Shown piece by piece: positions 24,735 through 34,568 of a stretch of DNA of 64,000 bases (positions are counted from its first letter, which is position 1; every line of letters begins with the position of its first letter). The notes below the pieces were generated by a model that had not been told where the DNA came from, ran no database searches, and saw nothing but the letters and a program-made list of their open reading frames with translations. The position numbers and the translations under genes are program-made. The stretch is from Methylobacterium planeticum (GTDB taxonomy: Bacteria; Pseudomonadota; Alphaproteobacteria; Rhizobiales; Beijerinckiaceae), in NCBI RefSeq assembly GCF_008806345.1, contig NZ_VZZJ01000007.1:1-64000 (forward strand). The letters run 5' to 3'.

Positions 24735-27410
24735 ATGGAGCGCAGTCGCGATCTCGACCCGATCGAGACCCAGGAGTGGCTCGACTCCCTCGACGGCGTC
24801 CTGGAAGTCGAGGGCGCGGAACGGGCGCATTTCCTGATCGAACGGGTGATCGACGGGGCGCGCAAGAAGGGCGCCCCGGTTCCGTACTCGGCCAATACAG
24901 CTTATCTCAACACGATCCCGGTCGAGAAGCAGGATTCCCACCCCGGCGATCGCGTCCTCGAACACCGCATCCGCTCGGCGATTCGGTGGAACGCCATCGC
25001 GATCATCTTGCGTGCCAATAAGGAATCGTCCGAACTCGGCGGCCACATCGCCAGCTTCCAGTCGGCGGCGACCCTCTATGACACTGGATTTATGCATTTC
25101 TGGCGCGCGGCGAGCGAGACGCACGGCGGTGATCTCATCTATTTCCAGGGTCATTCCTCACCTGGTATCTATGCCCGCGCCTTCCTCGAAGGCCGCCTCA
25201 CCGAGGAGCAACTTCTAACCTTCCGTCAGGAGGTCGGCGGAAAGGGCCTATCGTCCTATCCCCATCCCTGGCTGATGCCCGACTTCTGGCAGTTCCCGAC
25301 CGTCTCGATGGGCCTCGGGCCCCTGATGGCGATCTATCAGGCGCGCTACCTCCGCTACCTGCATCATCGAGGGCACGCCAACACTGACGGCCGCAAGGTC
25401 TGGGCCTTCATGGGCGACGGCGAGATGGACGAGCCGGAGAGCCTGGGTGCCATTGCACTCGCGGCCCGGGAGAAGCTCGACAATCTCGTCTTCGTCATCA
25501 ACTGCAACCTCCAGCGCCTCGACGGGCCGGTGCGGGGCAACGGCAAGATCGTGCAGGAACTCGAGGCCGATTTCCGTGGCGCCGGATGGAACGTGATCAA
25601 GGTGCTGTGGGGCTCCGGCTGGGACGCGCTGCTTGCTCGCGATACCTCCGGCATGCTCGCTCGCCTGATGGAGGAGTGCGTCGACGGCGAGTACCAGGAC
25701 TTCAAGTCGAAGGACGGCTCCTATGTCCGTGAGCACTTTTTCGGCAAGTATCCGGAAACGGCGGCGCTGGTGGCAGAGTGGAGCGATGACGATATCTGGC
25801 GTCTGACCCGCGGCGGCCACGATCCCAGCAAGGTGTTCGCCGCCTACAGCGCCGCAGTCAAGCACAAGGGCCAGCCGACCCTCATCCTTGCCAAGACTGT
25901 CAAAGGCTATGGCATGGGCGAGTCGGGCGAGGGGCAGAACATCACGCACCAGCAGAAGAAGATGGGCGAGGCGGTTCTTCGCCAGTTTCGCGACCGCTTC
26001 CAGATCGATTTGAGCGACGAGCAAATTACGGAGATCCCGTTTATCCGCTTCCCCGAGGGAAGCCCAGAAATGCGCTACCTCCAGGCTCGGCGGCAGGCAC
26101 TCGGCGGATCGCTACCGGCGCGGCGGCAGAAGTCGCGGAGCCTGCAGGTGCCACCCCTCTCCGCCTTCGCGGCGCAGCTCAAGGAGACGGCGGGCCGCGA
26201 GATTTCAACCACAATGGCCTTCGTGCGGGTGCTGAACACACTCCTGCGCGACAAGAACATCGGCGACCGCATCGTGCCGATCGTGCCGGATGAGAGCCGT
26301 ACGTTCGGCATGGAAGGCATGTTCCGGCAGTTCGGCATCTTCAGCCAGGTCGGCCAGCTTTATAGGCCGGAGGATGCCAACCAACTCATGTACTACAGGG
26401 AGGATACCAAGGGTCAGATGCTTCAGGAGGGCATCAACGAGCCTGGGGCGATGTCCTCATGGATCGCGGCGGCGACCTCCTACTCGCACTCGGACGCACC
26501 GACGATCCCGTTCTACATCTACTACTCGATGTTCGGTTTTCAGCGGGTCGGCGATCTCGCATGGGCCGCGGGCGACATGCGCGCGCGCGGCTTCTTGATC
26601 GGAGGTACGGCGGGCCGAACCACGCTCAATGGCGAGGGCCTCCAGCACGAGGACGGCCACAGCCACCTGTTCTCGTCCACGATCCCGAACTGCGTCTCGT
26701 ACGATCCGACCTTTTCCTACGAGGTCGCGGTGATCGTCCAGGACGGGCTTCGCCGGATGTACGCGGAGCAGGAGGATATTTTCTACTACATCACCGTGAT
26801 GAACGAGAATTACGAGCATCCCGGCATGCCGGAGGGCGTCGAGGCCGGGATCATCAAAGGCATGTATCTGTTCCGTGAAGGCAAGGCAGGCAGGAAGGGC
26901 GGCAAGAAGGATAGCTTGCGGGTACAGCTTCTCGGGAGCGGCACCATCCTGCGGGAGGTGATCGCCGCAGCCGACATGCTTGAGGCGGATTTCGGCGTTT
27001 CGGCCGATATCTGGAGCTGCCCGAGCTTCACAGAGCTTCGCCGAGAGGCGATGGCGGCCGAGCGTTGGAACCTCCTGCATCCGACCGAGGCGCCGCGGAA
27101 GTCTCACGTCGAGACTTGCCTCTCAGATCGCTCCGGCCCGGTGATCGCCGCAACCGACTACATGCGGCTGTTCGCTGACCAGATCCGCACCTGGGTGCCG
27201 GGGCGCTATCGCGTGCTCGGGACTGACGGTTTTGGTCGGTCCGACTACCGCGCCCGCCTGCGCGATTTTTTCGAGGTCGACCGGCGTTGGATCACGGTCG
27301 CGGCCCTGCACAGCCTCGCCGAGGAGGGAGCGGTTCCGGGAAGCACCGTCTCCGAGGCCATCGTGAGATATGGCATCGATCCGGGAAAGCCGGGCCCCTG
27401 GACCATGTGA
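24735..27410 (+). CDS. aceE: Pyruvate dehydrogenase E1 component, homodimeric type
   Basis: Thiamin-diphosphate enzyme that decarboxylates pyruvate and acetylates the E2 lipoyl group. 891 residues, matching E. coli AceE (887). The ATG at 24735 has GGGAGG 6 bases upstream; the frame continues 5-prime without a better start. The ThDP motif begins at MGDGEMDEPES and ends with VFVINCN; family-typical stretches include ANKESSELGGHIASFQSAATLYD and MLQEGINEPGAMSSW (shortened here). Most alphaproteobacteria use a two-gene E1 (pdhA/pdhB), so a homodimeric E1 in an island is likely a second complex. First gene of aceE-aceF-lpdA-maeA. Confidence 0.95.
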   Translation: MERSRDLDPIETQEWLDSLDGVLEVEGAERAHFLIERVIDGARKKGAPVPYSANTAYLNTIPVEKQDSHPGDRVLEHRIRSAIRWNAIAIILRANKESSELGGHIASFQSAATLYDTGFMHFWRAASETHGGDLIYFQGHSSPGIYARAFLEGRLTEEQLLTFRQEVGGKGLSSYPHPWLMPDFWQFPTVSMGLGPLMAIYQARYLRYLHHRGHANTDGRKVWAFMGDGEMDEPESLGAIALAAREKLDNLVFVINCNLQRLDGPVRGNGKIVQELEADFRGAGWNVIKVLWGSGWDALLARDTSGMLARLMEECVDGEYQDFKSKDGSYVREHFFGKYPETAALVAEWSDDDIWRLTRGGHDPSKVFAAYSAAVKHKGQPTLILAKTVKGYGMGESGEGQNITHQQKKMGEAVLRQFRDRFQIDLSDEQITEIPFIRFPEGSPEMRYLQARRQALGGSLPARRQKSRSLQVPPLSAFAAQLKETAGREISTTMAFVRVLNTLLRDKNIGDRIVPIVPDESRTFGMEGMFRQFGIFSQVGQLYRPEDANQLMYYREDTKGQMLQEGINEPGAMSSWIAAATSYSHSDAPTIPFYIYYSMFGFQRVGDLAWAAGDMRARGFLIGGTAGRTTLNGEGLQHEDGHSHLFSSTIPNCVSYDPTFSYEVAVIVQDGLRRMYAEQEDIFYYITVMNENYEHPGMPEGVEAGIIKGMYLFREGKAGRKGGKKDSLRVQLLGSGTILREVIAAADMLEADFGVSADIWSCPSFTELRREAMAAERWNLLHPTEAPRKSHVETCLSDRSGPVIAATDYMRLFADQIRTWVPGRYRVLGTDGFGRSDYRARLRDFFEVDRRWITVAALHSLAEEGAVPGSTVSEAIVRYGIDPGKPGPWTM

Positions 27411-27520
27411 GACTGGCGAGACGCGCAGTGGGCGAGCTTCAAGACGCCCCCAGCGGATCGTGATCGAACGCCAGGGTCCGTCAGAGGCCCGGTAGACAGC
27501 TGAGACAGGGAGAAAAGCCA

Positions 27521-28819
27521 GTGGGCATCGAGGTCAAGGTTCCCGACATCGGCGATTTCACGAACGTCCCGATCGTCGAAGTGTTCGTGAAGGAGGGCGA
27601 CACAATCGGTCCTGAGGATCCGTTGGTTTCGCTCGAATCCGACAAGGCGACGATGGATGTGCCATCGCCGCAGGCCGGAGTCGTCGAGAAGATCCTGATC
27701 AAGCTCGGCGATAAGGTCAGCGAGGGCTCACCGATCATCCTACTGAAGGGCGACGCCGACACGAAGGGGGAAGATGCCGGGCCGGCTTTGGCCGACACAG
27801 CGGCCCTTGTAACCAAGTCGGAGCCTGCAGTTGCGGCCGTTGCAGCTCCAGCTTCCGCTGCGACAGGGGCTTCAGCAATCTCCGGCTCCGCCATCACAGA
27901 TTTTTCGCAGGTTCATGCCAGCCCTTCGGTCCGGCGCATCGCGCGCGAGCTCGGCGTCGATCTCACCGTGGTCAAGGGCACCGGCGAGAAAGGACGCATC
28001 ACCAAGGAGGATGTGAGGGGCCATCTCACTCGTGCAGCCGCCCCCCCAGCCTCTGCGACCGGCGCAATCATGACCGGCGGTATGGGCATTCCGGAGATCC
28101 CGACCGTCGATTTCTCGAAATTTGGCCCAGTCGAGACCCGGCCGCTCGCCCGGATCAAGAAGATCTCGGGTCCGCACCTGCACCGCTCGTGGCTCAACGT
28201 ACCCCTCGTCACGCATACAGACGAGTCAGACATCACCGAGATGGACCAGTACCGCAAGGAGCTCGACACCGCGGGTAAGGAGAAGGGCTACCGCGTCACG
28301 CTGCTGGCTTTCCTGATCAAGGCCTCGGTCTCGGCGCTGCGCCAGCATCCGGAGTTTAATGCCTCGCTCTCGCCGGAGAAGGACGTACTGATCCTCAAGC
28401 GCTACTACAATATCGGCGTAGCGGTCGATACGCCGGACGGCCTCGTGGTGCCGGTGATCAAGGACGCCGATCGCAAGGGCATCGTCGAGATTAGCCAAGA
28501 ACTCGGCGCGATCTCGAAGAAGGCGCGCGATGGCAAGCTCGGTGCGGGAGACATGCAGGGCGCAAGCTTCTCGATCTCGAGCCTCGGCGGCATCGGCGGC
28601 ACATCCTTCACGCCGCTCGTGAACGCGCCGGAGGTCGCCATCCTCGGCGTGCCGCGCTCGAAGATGGCACCGGTCTGGAATGGCAAGGAATTCGTGCCGC
28701 GGCTGATGTTGCCGCTTGCGGTCTCCTACGACCATCGCGTCGTCGACGGAGCGCTTGGGGCGCGCTTCACCCGCCACCTCGCTCACGTCCTGGAGGATGT
28801 CCGGCGCCTCGCCCTCTGA
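27521..28819 (+). CDS. aceF: Dihydrolipoamide acetyltransferase (E2) of pyruvate dehydrogenase
   Basis: Core of the complex; moves the acetyl group from lipoamide to CoA. 432 residues from a GTG at 27521 with AGGGAG upstream. Parts in order: one lipoyl domain (1-80, lipoylated Lys42 in ESDKATMDV), an Ala/Pro linker, a peripheral-subunit-binding domain (about 128-165, ASPSVRRIARELGVDL...GRITKEDV) and the catalytic domain with His405 and Asp409 in YDHRVVDGA. AceF of gammaproteobacteria usually has two or three lipoyl domains; here there is one, and the neighbouring E3 brings another. 110 bases follow aceE. Confidence 0.93.
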   Translation: MGIEVKVPDIGDFTNVPIVEVFVKEGDTIGPEDPLVSLESDKATMDVPSPQAGVVEKILIKLGDKVSEGSPIILLKGDADTKGEDAGPALADTAALVTKSEPAVAAVAAPASAATGASAISGSAITDFSQVHASPSVRRIARELGVDLTVVKGTGEKGRITKEDVRGHLTRAAAPPASATGAIMTGGMGIPEIPTVDFSKFGPVETRPLARIKKISGPHLHRSWLNVPLVTHTDESDITEMDQYRKELDTAGKEKGYRVTLLAFLIKASVSALRQHPEFNASLSPEKDVLILKRYYNIGVAVDTPDGLVVPVIKDADRKGIVEISQELGAISKKARDGKLGAGDMQGASFSISSLGGIGGTSFTPLVNAPEVAILGVPRSKMAPVWNGKEFVPRLMLPLAVSYDHRVVDGALGARFTRHLAHVLEDVRRLAL

Positions 28820-28868
28820 GGCGGCGCCGACCGACACGAGACATGCGCGACAGGCCAGAGGTGAAGCG

Positions 28869-30716
28869 ATGAGCACGAACGAAGTCCATCTGCCCGACAT
28901 CGGCGACTTCAAGGATGTCCCAGTCATCGAGGTGATCGTAAGCGCCGGCGACCGCATCTCGGTCGATGACGTTCTGATCGTTCTCGAATCCGACAAGGCG
29001 ACCATGGATGTCCCATCATCTGTCAGCGGAACGGTGGCGGAGGTCAGGGTCAAAGTCGGCGACAGGATCAGCCAAGGCGACCTGATCCTCGTGATGCAGG
29101 CCACGGCCGAGACGGGCGCACCCAAGCCAGGCGTCACCGACAAGGCGAGCAAGGTCGCCCAGGCCGCCGACGGGATGAGCAACGGCGCGCACAAGCCAGG
29201 CGAGGGCCAGGCCGGATACGGCACCTCAGCCGCGGGCGCGACCCTGGACGGGACCTCGACGCGCGCAGCACCGACGCCGCAAGGCCTGGTCGCCGGCGAG
29301 AGCAGCCGGGCCGAGGTCTTGGTGCTCGGAGCTGGGCCTGGAGGCTACACCGCCGCCTTCCGGGCCGCCGATCTCGGCAAGAAGGTTGTGCTGGTCGAGC
29401 GTTGGGCGAGTCTCGGCGGCGTCTGCCTCAATGTCGGCTGCATTCCCTCGAAAGCCCTGCTGCACGCTGCCAAGGTAATCGACGAGACGCATGCGATGGC
29501 CGCGCACGGCATCAGCTTCGCGGCGCCGCAGATCGACATCGACAAGCTACGGGGCTGGAAGGACGGCGTGGTCAAGCGCCTGACTGGCGGCCTTGGTGGC
29601 TTGGCCAAGCAGCGCAAGGTCACCGTGGTGACCGGCACCGCCCGCTTCGTGAGCCCGCACCAGATCGAGGTCGAGCACGAGGGCGCCAAGCACGTCATTG
29701 GTTTCGACCAGGCGATCATCGCCGCCGGCTCCGAGCCGATCCAAATGCCGTTCATTCCGCACGGCGATCCTCGGGTGATCGACTCGACGGGAGCACTGGA
29801 ACTCGATGGCGTACCGCAGCGCCTGCTCGTGATCGGAGGCGGCATCATCGGCCTGGAGATGGCGACCGTCTATCACGCACTCGGGGCCAAAGTGACGATC
29901 GTGGAGGTGATGGACCAGATCATCCCAGGCGCGGACAAGGACATCGTCACACCGCTGATGAAGCGGATCCAGAAGCAGTATGAGGCTATCTACCTCAAGT
30001 CCAAGGTGACGAATGTCGAGGCGGTCCCCGAGGGCCTGAAAGTGAGCTTCGAGGGCGGCTCGGCGCCGGCGACCGATACCTTCGACAAGATCTTGGTCTC
30101 GGTCGGGCGACGTCCGAACGGCAAGTTGATTGGGGCAGACGCCGCCGGTGTGATTGTCGACGAGCGCGGCTTCATCCCGGTCGACAAGCAGATGCGCACC
30201 AACGTCGCGCACATCTTCGCTATCGGGGACGTGGTCGGCCAGCCGATGCTGGCGCATAAGGCGACGCACGAGGGCAAGGTCGCGGCCGAGACGGCGGCGG
30301 GCAAGAACAGCTTCTTCGACGCCAAGGTGATCCCGTCGGTCGCCTATACCGACCCCGAGGTAGCCTGGGTCGGGCTTACCGAGAACGAGGCCAAGGGCAA
30401 GGGGATCAAGCTCGGCAAGGGCGTGTTTCCGTGGGCGGCGAGCGGGCGCTCGCTTTCGCTCGGGCGCGACGAGGGTCTGACCAAGGTGCTGTTCGACGAG
30501 GCCACGGACCGCATCGTCGGTTGCGCGATCGTGGGACCGTCGGCAGGCGATCTGATCGCCGAAGCGGCGCTTGCGATCGAGATGGGGGCCGATGCGGAAG
30601 ACATCGGCCTGACCGTCCATCCGCATCCGACCCTGTCGGAAACGGTCGGCATGGCGGCTGAGGCCTTCGAGGGGACGATCACGGATCTCTACATGCCGAA
30701 ACGACCGGCGCACTGA
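28869..30716 (+). CDS. lpdA: Dihydrolipoamide dehydrogenase (E3) with N-terminal lipoyl domain
   Basis: Flavoenzyme that reoxidises dihydrolipoamide with NAD+. 615 residues from the ATG at 28869 (AGAGGTGAAG upstream); about 140 longer than ordinary E3 because of a lipoyl domain (1-80, Lys43 in ESDKATMDV) and an Ala/Gly-rich linker (about 80-145). The FAD site GAGPGG starts at Gly154, the redox pair is Cys186 and Cys191 (GGVCLNVGCIPSK), the NAD site is GGGIIGLEMA, and the C-terminal HPHPTLSE carries the catalytic base (His586). Lipoyl-fused E3 proteins are known in several bacteria. Confidence 0.94.
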   Translation: MSTNEVHLPDIGDFKDVPVIEVIVSAGDRISVDDVLIVLESDKATMDVPSSVSGTVAEVRVKVGDRISQGDLILVMQATAETGAPKPGVTDKASKVAQAADGMSNGAHKPGEGQAGYGTSAAGATLDGTSTRAAPTPQGLVAGESSRAEVLVLGAGPGGYTAAFRAADLGKKVVLVERWASLGGVCLNVGCIPSKALLHAAKVIDETHAMAAHGISFAAPQIDIDKLRGWKDGVVKRLTGGLGGLAKQRKVTVVTGTARFVSPHQIEVEHEGAKHVIGFDQAIIAAGSEPIQMPFIPHGDPRVIDSTGALELDGVPQRLLVIGGGIIGLEMATVYHALGAKVTIVEVMDQIIPGADKDIVTPLMKRIQKQYEAIYLKSKVTNVEAVPEGLKVSFEGGSAPATDTFDKILVSVGRRPNGKLIGADAAGVIVDERGFIPVDKQMRTNVAHIFAIGDVVGQPMLAHKATHEGKVAAETAAGKNSFFDAKVIPSVAYTDPEVAWVGLTENEAKGKGIKLGKGVFPWAASGRSLSLGRDEGLTKVLFDEATDRIVGCAIVGPSAGDLIAEAALAIEMGADAEDIGLTVHPHPTLSETVGMAAEAFEGTITDLYMPKRPAH

Positions 30717-30785
30717 GCAGCCAGGAACGAGCGAGGAAGAAGCCCCTCACGCGTCGTCAATCACACGAGTCGAGGAGAAGCCGTC

Positions 30786-32495
30786 ATGGCACTCGAACAA
30801 GGCTACGGGACAGCGGACGGCCCCTATGTCGAGACCAGCCGCAGCGGCTACGACCTGCTCAACGATCCTCTGCTCAACAAGGGTACCGGCTTCACGGACC
30901 CGGAGCGCGAGGTACTCGAGCTTCATGGGCTTCTTCCTCCGACCATCGCCACGCTCGACGAGCAGGTCGCTCGCCGCCTGCAAGCGTTCCGGCAACTGCC
31001 CAACGACTATGCGCGCTACGTCTTCCTCCGTGGCCTGCAGGACACCAACGAGGTGCTCTTCTACGCGCTCTTGGTGCGTCACCTGGAGGAGATGCTTCCG
31101 ATCGTCTATACGCCCACCGTCGGCCTCGGTTGCCAGCGGTTCAGTCAAAGCTTCCGCAAGCCGCGCGGCCTCTTTCTGAGCATGCCACACAAGGACCTGA
31201 TCCAACGGATCCTGAGCCACGCGCATTTCGACGATGTCGAGGCCATCGTCGTGACCGATGGCGAGCGCATCCTGGGGCTCGGCGACCAGGGCGCTGGCGG
31301 GATGGGCATCCCGATAGGGAAGCTCTCGCTCTACACGGGTTGCGGCGGTCTGCATCCCGCGACGACGCTGCCCGTCGTACTCGATGTCGGCACCGACAAT
31401 CCGGAGTGCTTGTCCGATCCTCTCTACATCGGGTGGCGCCATGAACGCGTGCGTGGCCGGGCCTACGATGACTTCATCGAGGCCTTTGTAACGGCCGTCG
31501 CCGACCGCTGGCCGCACATTCTGCTGCAATGGGAGGATTTTGCACGGGACAACGCCACGCGGCTGTTGGAGCGCTATCGTGATCGGCTGTGCACCTTCAA
31601 CGACGACGTTCAAGGCACCGCCGTCGTTGCGGCCGGCACGCTGCTGGCAGCGGTCAATGTCACCGGTGTGCCCATGCGCGAGCAACGCATCGCGGTGCTC
31701 GGCGCGGGCGGGGCGGGGAGCGGCATCAGCGCGCTCCTCCTGCAGGCGATGATGGAGGACGGCCTGAGCGAAGCGGAGGCTCGCCGGCGCTTCTTCCTCG
31801 TCGATCGTGACGGTCTCCTGGTCGAGGGCATGCCGGATCTGATGCCGTTCCAGCAGCCCTTCGTGCAGCCACGTGAGGCCGTTGCAGACTGGGCGCTGGA
31901 GCGCGAAGGCAGGATCGGGCTTGGTGACGTTGTTCGCAATGCACAGCCTAGTGTTCTGATCGGTGTTTCGGGCCAGCCCGGGGCTTTCTCGGAGGGCGTG
32001 ATCCGGGCCATGGCGGCAGCGGTCAAGCGACCGGTGATCTTCCCGCTCTCGAATCCAACTTCGCGCACCGAGGCGACCCCATCCGACCTCATGGTCTGGA
32101 CAGAAGGGCGAGCTGTGGTGGGCGCGGGCAGCCCCTTCCCGCCGGTGCTCAAGAATGGTGCCTACGTCCGCGTTGATCAGACCAACAACTCCTACGTCTT
32201 TCCTGGGATCGGTCTCGGCGCCATCGCAGTTCAAGCGCGGCGGATCTCAGACGGGATGCTGATGGCGGCGGCTCGGGCGCTCGCAGACGTGTCGCCTGCG
32301 CGCCTGAACCCTGATGCCAATCTCCTGCCGCCGGTCTCGGAGTTGCGAGACGTCTCGCTGCGTGTCGCCCAGGCGGTCGCCCTGCAAGCGCGCAAGGAAG
32401 GGCTCACCGAGCCAATGGACGCCGGAGACATCTATCAGGCGATCCGGAACAAGATGTGGACGCCGGTCTACCGGCCGTACCGGCGCGGAGGTTGA
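30786..32495 (+). CDS. maeA: NAD-dependent malic enzyme
   Basis: Oxidative decarboxylation of malate to pyruvate, 569 residues, the length of the eukaryote-like/MaeA (SfcA) class. Recognisable: LPIVYTPTVG with the catalytic Tyr, the metal-site ILLQWEDFA (acidic residues EDF), FNDDVQGTA, and the Rossmann motif VLGAGGAGSG. The second half NPTSRTEATPSDLMVWTEGRA is typical. ATG at 30786 with GAGGAGAAG just upstream, 69 bases after lpdA. It would feed pyruvate and NADH to the adjacent dehydrogenase. No phosphotransacetylase-like tail is present, unlike rhizobial DME/TME enzymes. Confidence 0.94.
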   Translation: MALEQGYGTADGPYVETSRSGYDLLNDPLLNKGTGFTDPEREVLELHGLLPPTIATLDEQVARRLQAFRQLPNDYARYVFLRGLQDTNEVLFYALLVRHLEEMLPIVYTPTVGLGCQRFSQSFRKPRGLFLSMPHKDLIQRILSHAHFDDVEAIVVTDGERILGLGDQGAGGMGIPIGKLSLYTGCGGLHPATTLPVVLDVGTDNPECLSDPLYIGWRHERVRGRAYDDFIEAFVTAVADRWPHILLQWEDFARDNATRLLERYRDRLCTFNDDVQGTAVVAAGTLLAAVNVTGVPMREQRIAVLGAGGAGSGISALLLQAMMEDGLSEAEARRRFFLVDRDGLLVEGMPDLMPFQQPFVQPREAVADWALEREGRIGLGDVVRNAQPSVLIGVSGQPGAFSEGVIRAMAAAVKRPVIFPLSNPTSRTEATPSDLMVWTEGRAVVGAGSPFPPVLKNGAYVRVDQTNNSYVFPGIGLGAIAVQARRISDGMLMAAARALADVSPARLNPDANLLPPVSELRDVSLRVAQAVALQARKEGLTEPMDAGDIYQAIRNKMWTPVYRPYRRGG

Positions 32496-32813
32496 GATGG
32501 CACTTGGTCAAGACGGGACCTCGCATGCCGTCAGCACCCGATACAGTCGATGGCTGTTCGGGGAACCTCGATTGACTTGGCCCTGAGAGTTTCGACTGAA
32601 CGAAACCATGAAAGCACGCCGACCAACGCAGTGCAGCGCACGGGATAGCCAATATGTAAATGCCAAACAATATCGCAGCCGACGCATAACCAAGTCGACG
32701 GCCATTGAGTTAATAGATTATTTTGAGCACTTCAGTCTGTGACCACACATCAGTAGGTCATGATCAGATTTCATACCGTTTCGGGTTGATCAGTTCGGTC
32801 TTGCTCTCTGAGG
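32496..32813. other. AT-richer spacer, nothing recognised
   Basis: Between the malic enzyme stop and the transposase remnant the sequence is distinctly richer in A and T (for example around 32640-32780). No coding frame, hairpin with T run or repeat was identified. The drop in GC fits foreign DNA around an old insertion sequence. Confidence 0.4.
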
Positions 32814-33459
32814 TCACCAGCGGAAGAGGGTGTGATCGCGCAAAGTGTCTGGTTGGGCTCCGAGGTCGCGGCAGCGCTGCTCGACGCGGTCTTGGATCTC
32901 GGCCCATTGGGCGAAGTGCTGATTGACAATGGACTCGTCGACGAGCCGTGAGAGATGTTCGGAGGGCTGGAGTTCGGGGGTGGAGGGCGGCCGATCGATC
33001 AATCGCAAGCCCTCGGAGACGGCGAGGCCGGTCTCAGTGTGCCAGTCGGAGCCGTCGACCAGCAGCAGGATGGGGCGCTCCTGACCCGCGCCAGCTTCCT
33101 GCGCGAACAGGGCGTCACCAACCGCGCAGGTGCGCCGTTGCGGCGGCGGCGGTCGCCAAGCGCGTCGGGCCCGAACTGATTGTAGCGGCGGGCCAGTTGC
33201 TTCAGCCCGCGCGGCACGAAGCCGGTGACGGCGGCCACAACCGACACCATCTCCCCTGGGCCAGAAGCCAGATCGCCTGATCGTGCCTTGCCGCGCAGGC
33301 TTCCGCACTGATGCGAGTACGCCAGCCCCGTTCCTCAACGCTCAGATGATCGACGATGTGGGCCCTTTTCGCCTCCGCACGAAGGCCAACGGCCTGATCC
33401 CACGTCGCCTCAGCGGGGATCCGCCCCGAGCCAATCAACCGGAAATGGTTTGACCTCAT
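32814..33459 (-). pseudogene. IS630-like transposase remnant
   Basis: Three pieces in different minus-strand frames together resemble an IS630-family transposase. The N-terminal piece (about 33459-33250) contains RHDQAIWLLAQG; it continues, frameshifted, as VAAVTGFVPRGLKQLARRYN (about 33250-33140); after a loss of the middle part the C-terminal DDE piece reads ILLLVDGSDWHTETG, PPSTPELQPSEHL and ends HTLFRW at 32814. At least two frameshifts and an internal deletion make it inactive. Terminal inverted repeats and TA target duplication were not found. Confidence 0.75.
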
Positions 33460-33511
33460 CGCCTCACAAACGCCCTGTCGATTGGCAAGAGGCGGATTAG
33501 GAGGAACGGAA

Positions 33512-33844
33512 GTGGTCGATCAGCTAAGCAAACCGGTCGTTCTAACGGGCGTCTCGGGCCGCCATATCCTACCAACAGCCAGCACGATGATCGGAATCAG
33601 CACGACGCTGATCGGTCTCGTGAAGCTTCTTGAGCGTGATGCCGGTCCGAGCCGGGTCGACGAGGTCGCTGGCGTCGCTGCCGTCTTCTTCCTGTTCAGC
33701 GCCGTAACGTCTCACTTCTCGACGCGGATCGAGAACCGGCCGAGGCTGAGTCGCCTGTGCGAGCAGGTGGCGGACAATCTCTTTCTGATCGGGTTGCTCT
33801 GCATAACCGGTGTCGCAGTCTTCTTCGCCTACGAGATGATCTGA
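33512..33844 (+). CDS. Small membrane protein, unknown function
   Basis: A 110-residue protein starting at a GTG with AGGAGGAACGG upstream. Three hydrophobic stretches (about 22-38, 52-70 and 88-107) predict a small integral membrane protein; the polar loop contains RIENRPRLSRLCEQVADN. It overlaps none of the neighbours and stands alone just beyond the transposase remnant. No family recognised. Confidence 0.65.
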   Translation: MVDQLSKPVVLTGVSGRHILPTASTMIGISTTLIGLVKLLERDAGPSRVDEVAGVAAVFFLFSAVTSHFSTRIENRPRLSRLCEQVADNLFLIGLLCITGVAVFFAYEMI

Positions 33845-34318
33845 GCGCTGGATTCCCCGGCGTTTTATCGCCCGCCGATCCCGAGACAGATTGCGCGGCG
33901 TCCTGCTGCATCCGGTCCAATCGGCATAAGGCAGCCAAGGGGCTGCACAACTCGAGCGTGATGACGATCAGACCAACCAACATATTCTCATCCGAACTTG
34001 AAAAAATTCGAGTGGCACACGATTGAACTCGTCGAGTCTCAAAGTTGTGCAACGAACCCGATCTGGCTGGAATGATTGCGAATAGGGGATCCTATCGGTC
34101 GACACTTTCGTAGAGCACAATGCCTGGCGCTTTCGCGGGGCTCGCCTGTTCACGAGGCTCCGAGGATGCCGGCGATGCCGAGACCGGTGCAGCATCTCTG
34201 GCGGAGCATCGGCCGCCGAGAGGAGCGGTGCGACTCAGCGAAGGGAGCCGTCAGCAGCATCCTGTGTTACCAGCCTCTCAGCAACGCGGTGCGCTGCCGA
34301 CGACTGGAAGGGAACTGA
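33845..34318. other. Spacer, nothing recognised
   Basis: No supported coding frame, repeat or terminator. Composition is mixed and AT-richer near 33970-34080. Confidence 0.4.
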
Positions 34319-34555
34319 ATGACCGACACCGACAAGTTGGCCGAGTTGGAGCGCGAGTTCGAGCGCCTGAACAGCGAGATCAAGAATCCTGGCACCAGCG
34401 GCGATCCATCGGCAATCGGCGCATTGATGCCGCGGCTCATCGAGGTGCAGCAGGAGATCTTGGATTTGAGAGAGGGCCAGAAGGATTTCGGGAAGCCTAC
34501 GAACCCACGAGATCTCTCGAGAGAGCTAAAAAGGACGAGCCCCGCAGCGATATGA
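34319..34555 (+). CDS. Small coiled-coil protein, unknown function
   Basis: A 78-residue, highly charged soluble protein (MTDTDKLAELEREFERLN...). Residues about 3-25 and 38-58 form amphipathic helices likely to make a short coiled coil. The ATG at 34319 is preceded by GGAAGGGAAC. Its last codons are embedded in a strong hairpin that looks like a terminator for the opposite strand, so the C-terminal residues may be under RNA-structure rather than protein constraint. No family recognised. Confidence 0.6.
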   Translation: MTDTDKLAELEREFERLNSEIKNPGTSGDPSAIGALMPRLIEVQQEILDLREGQKDFGKPTNPRDLSRELKRTSPAAI

Positions 34556-34568
34556 CCGCTCGGGGCTC
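34528..34568 (-). terminator. Intrinsic terminator on the minus strand
   Basis: Arms GAGCCCCG (34537-34544) and CGGGGCTC (34561-34568) with inner AGCG / CGCT pairs form a stem of about 12 bp with one bulge; read on the minus strand it is followed by GTCC and five T (34532-34528). This is the only clear stem plus T run in the accessory region and would end transcripts coming from the right, such as read-through from tRNA-Ser. Confidence 0.55.
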
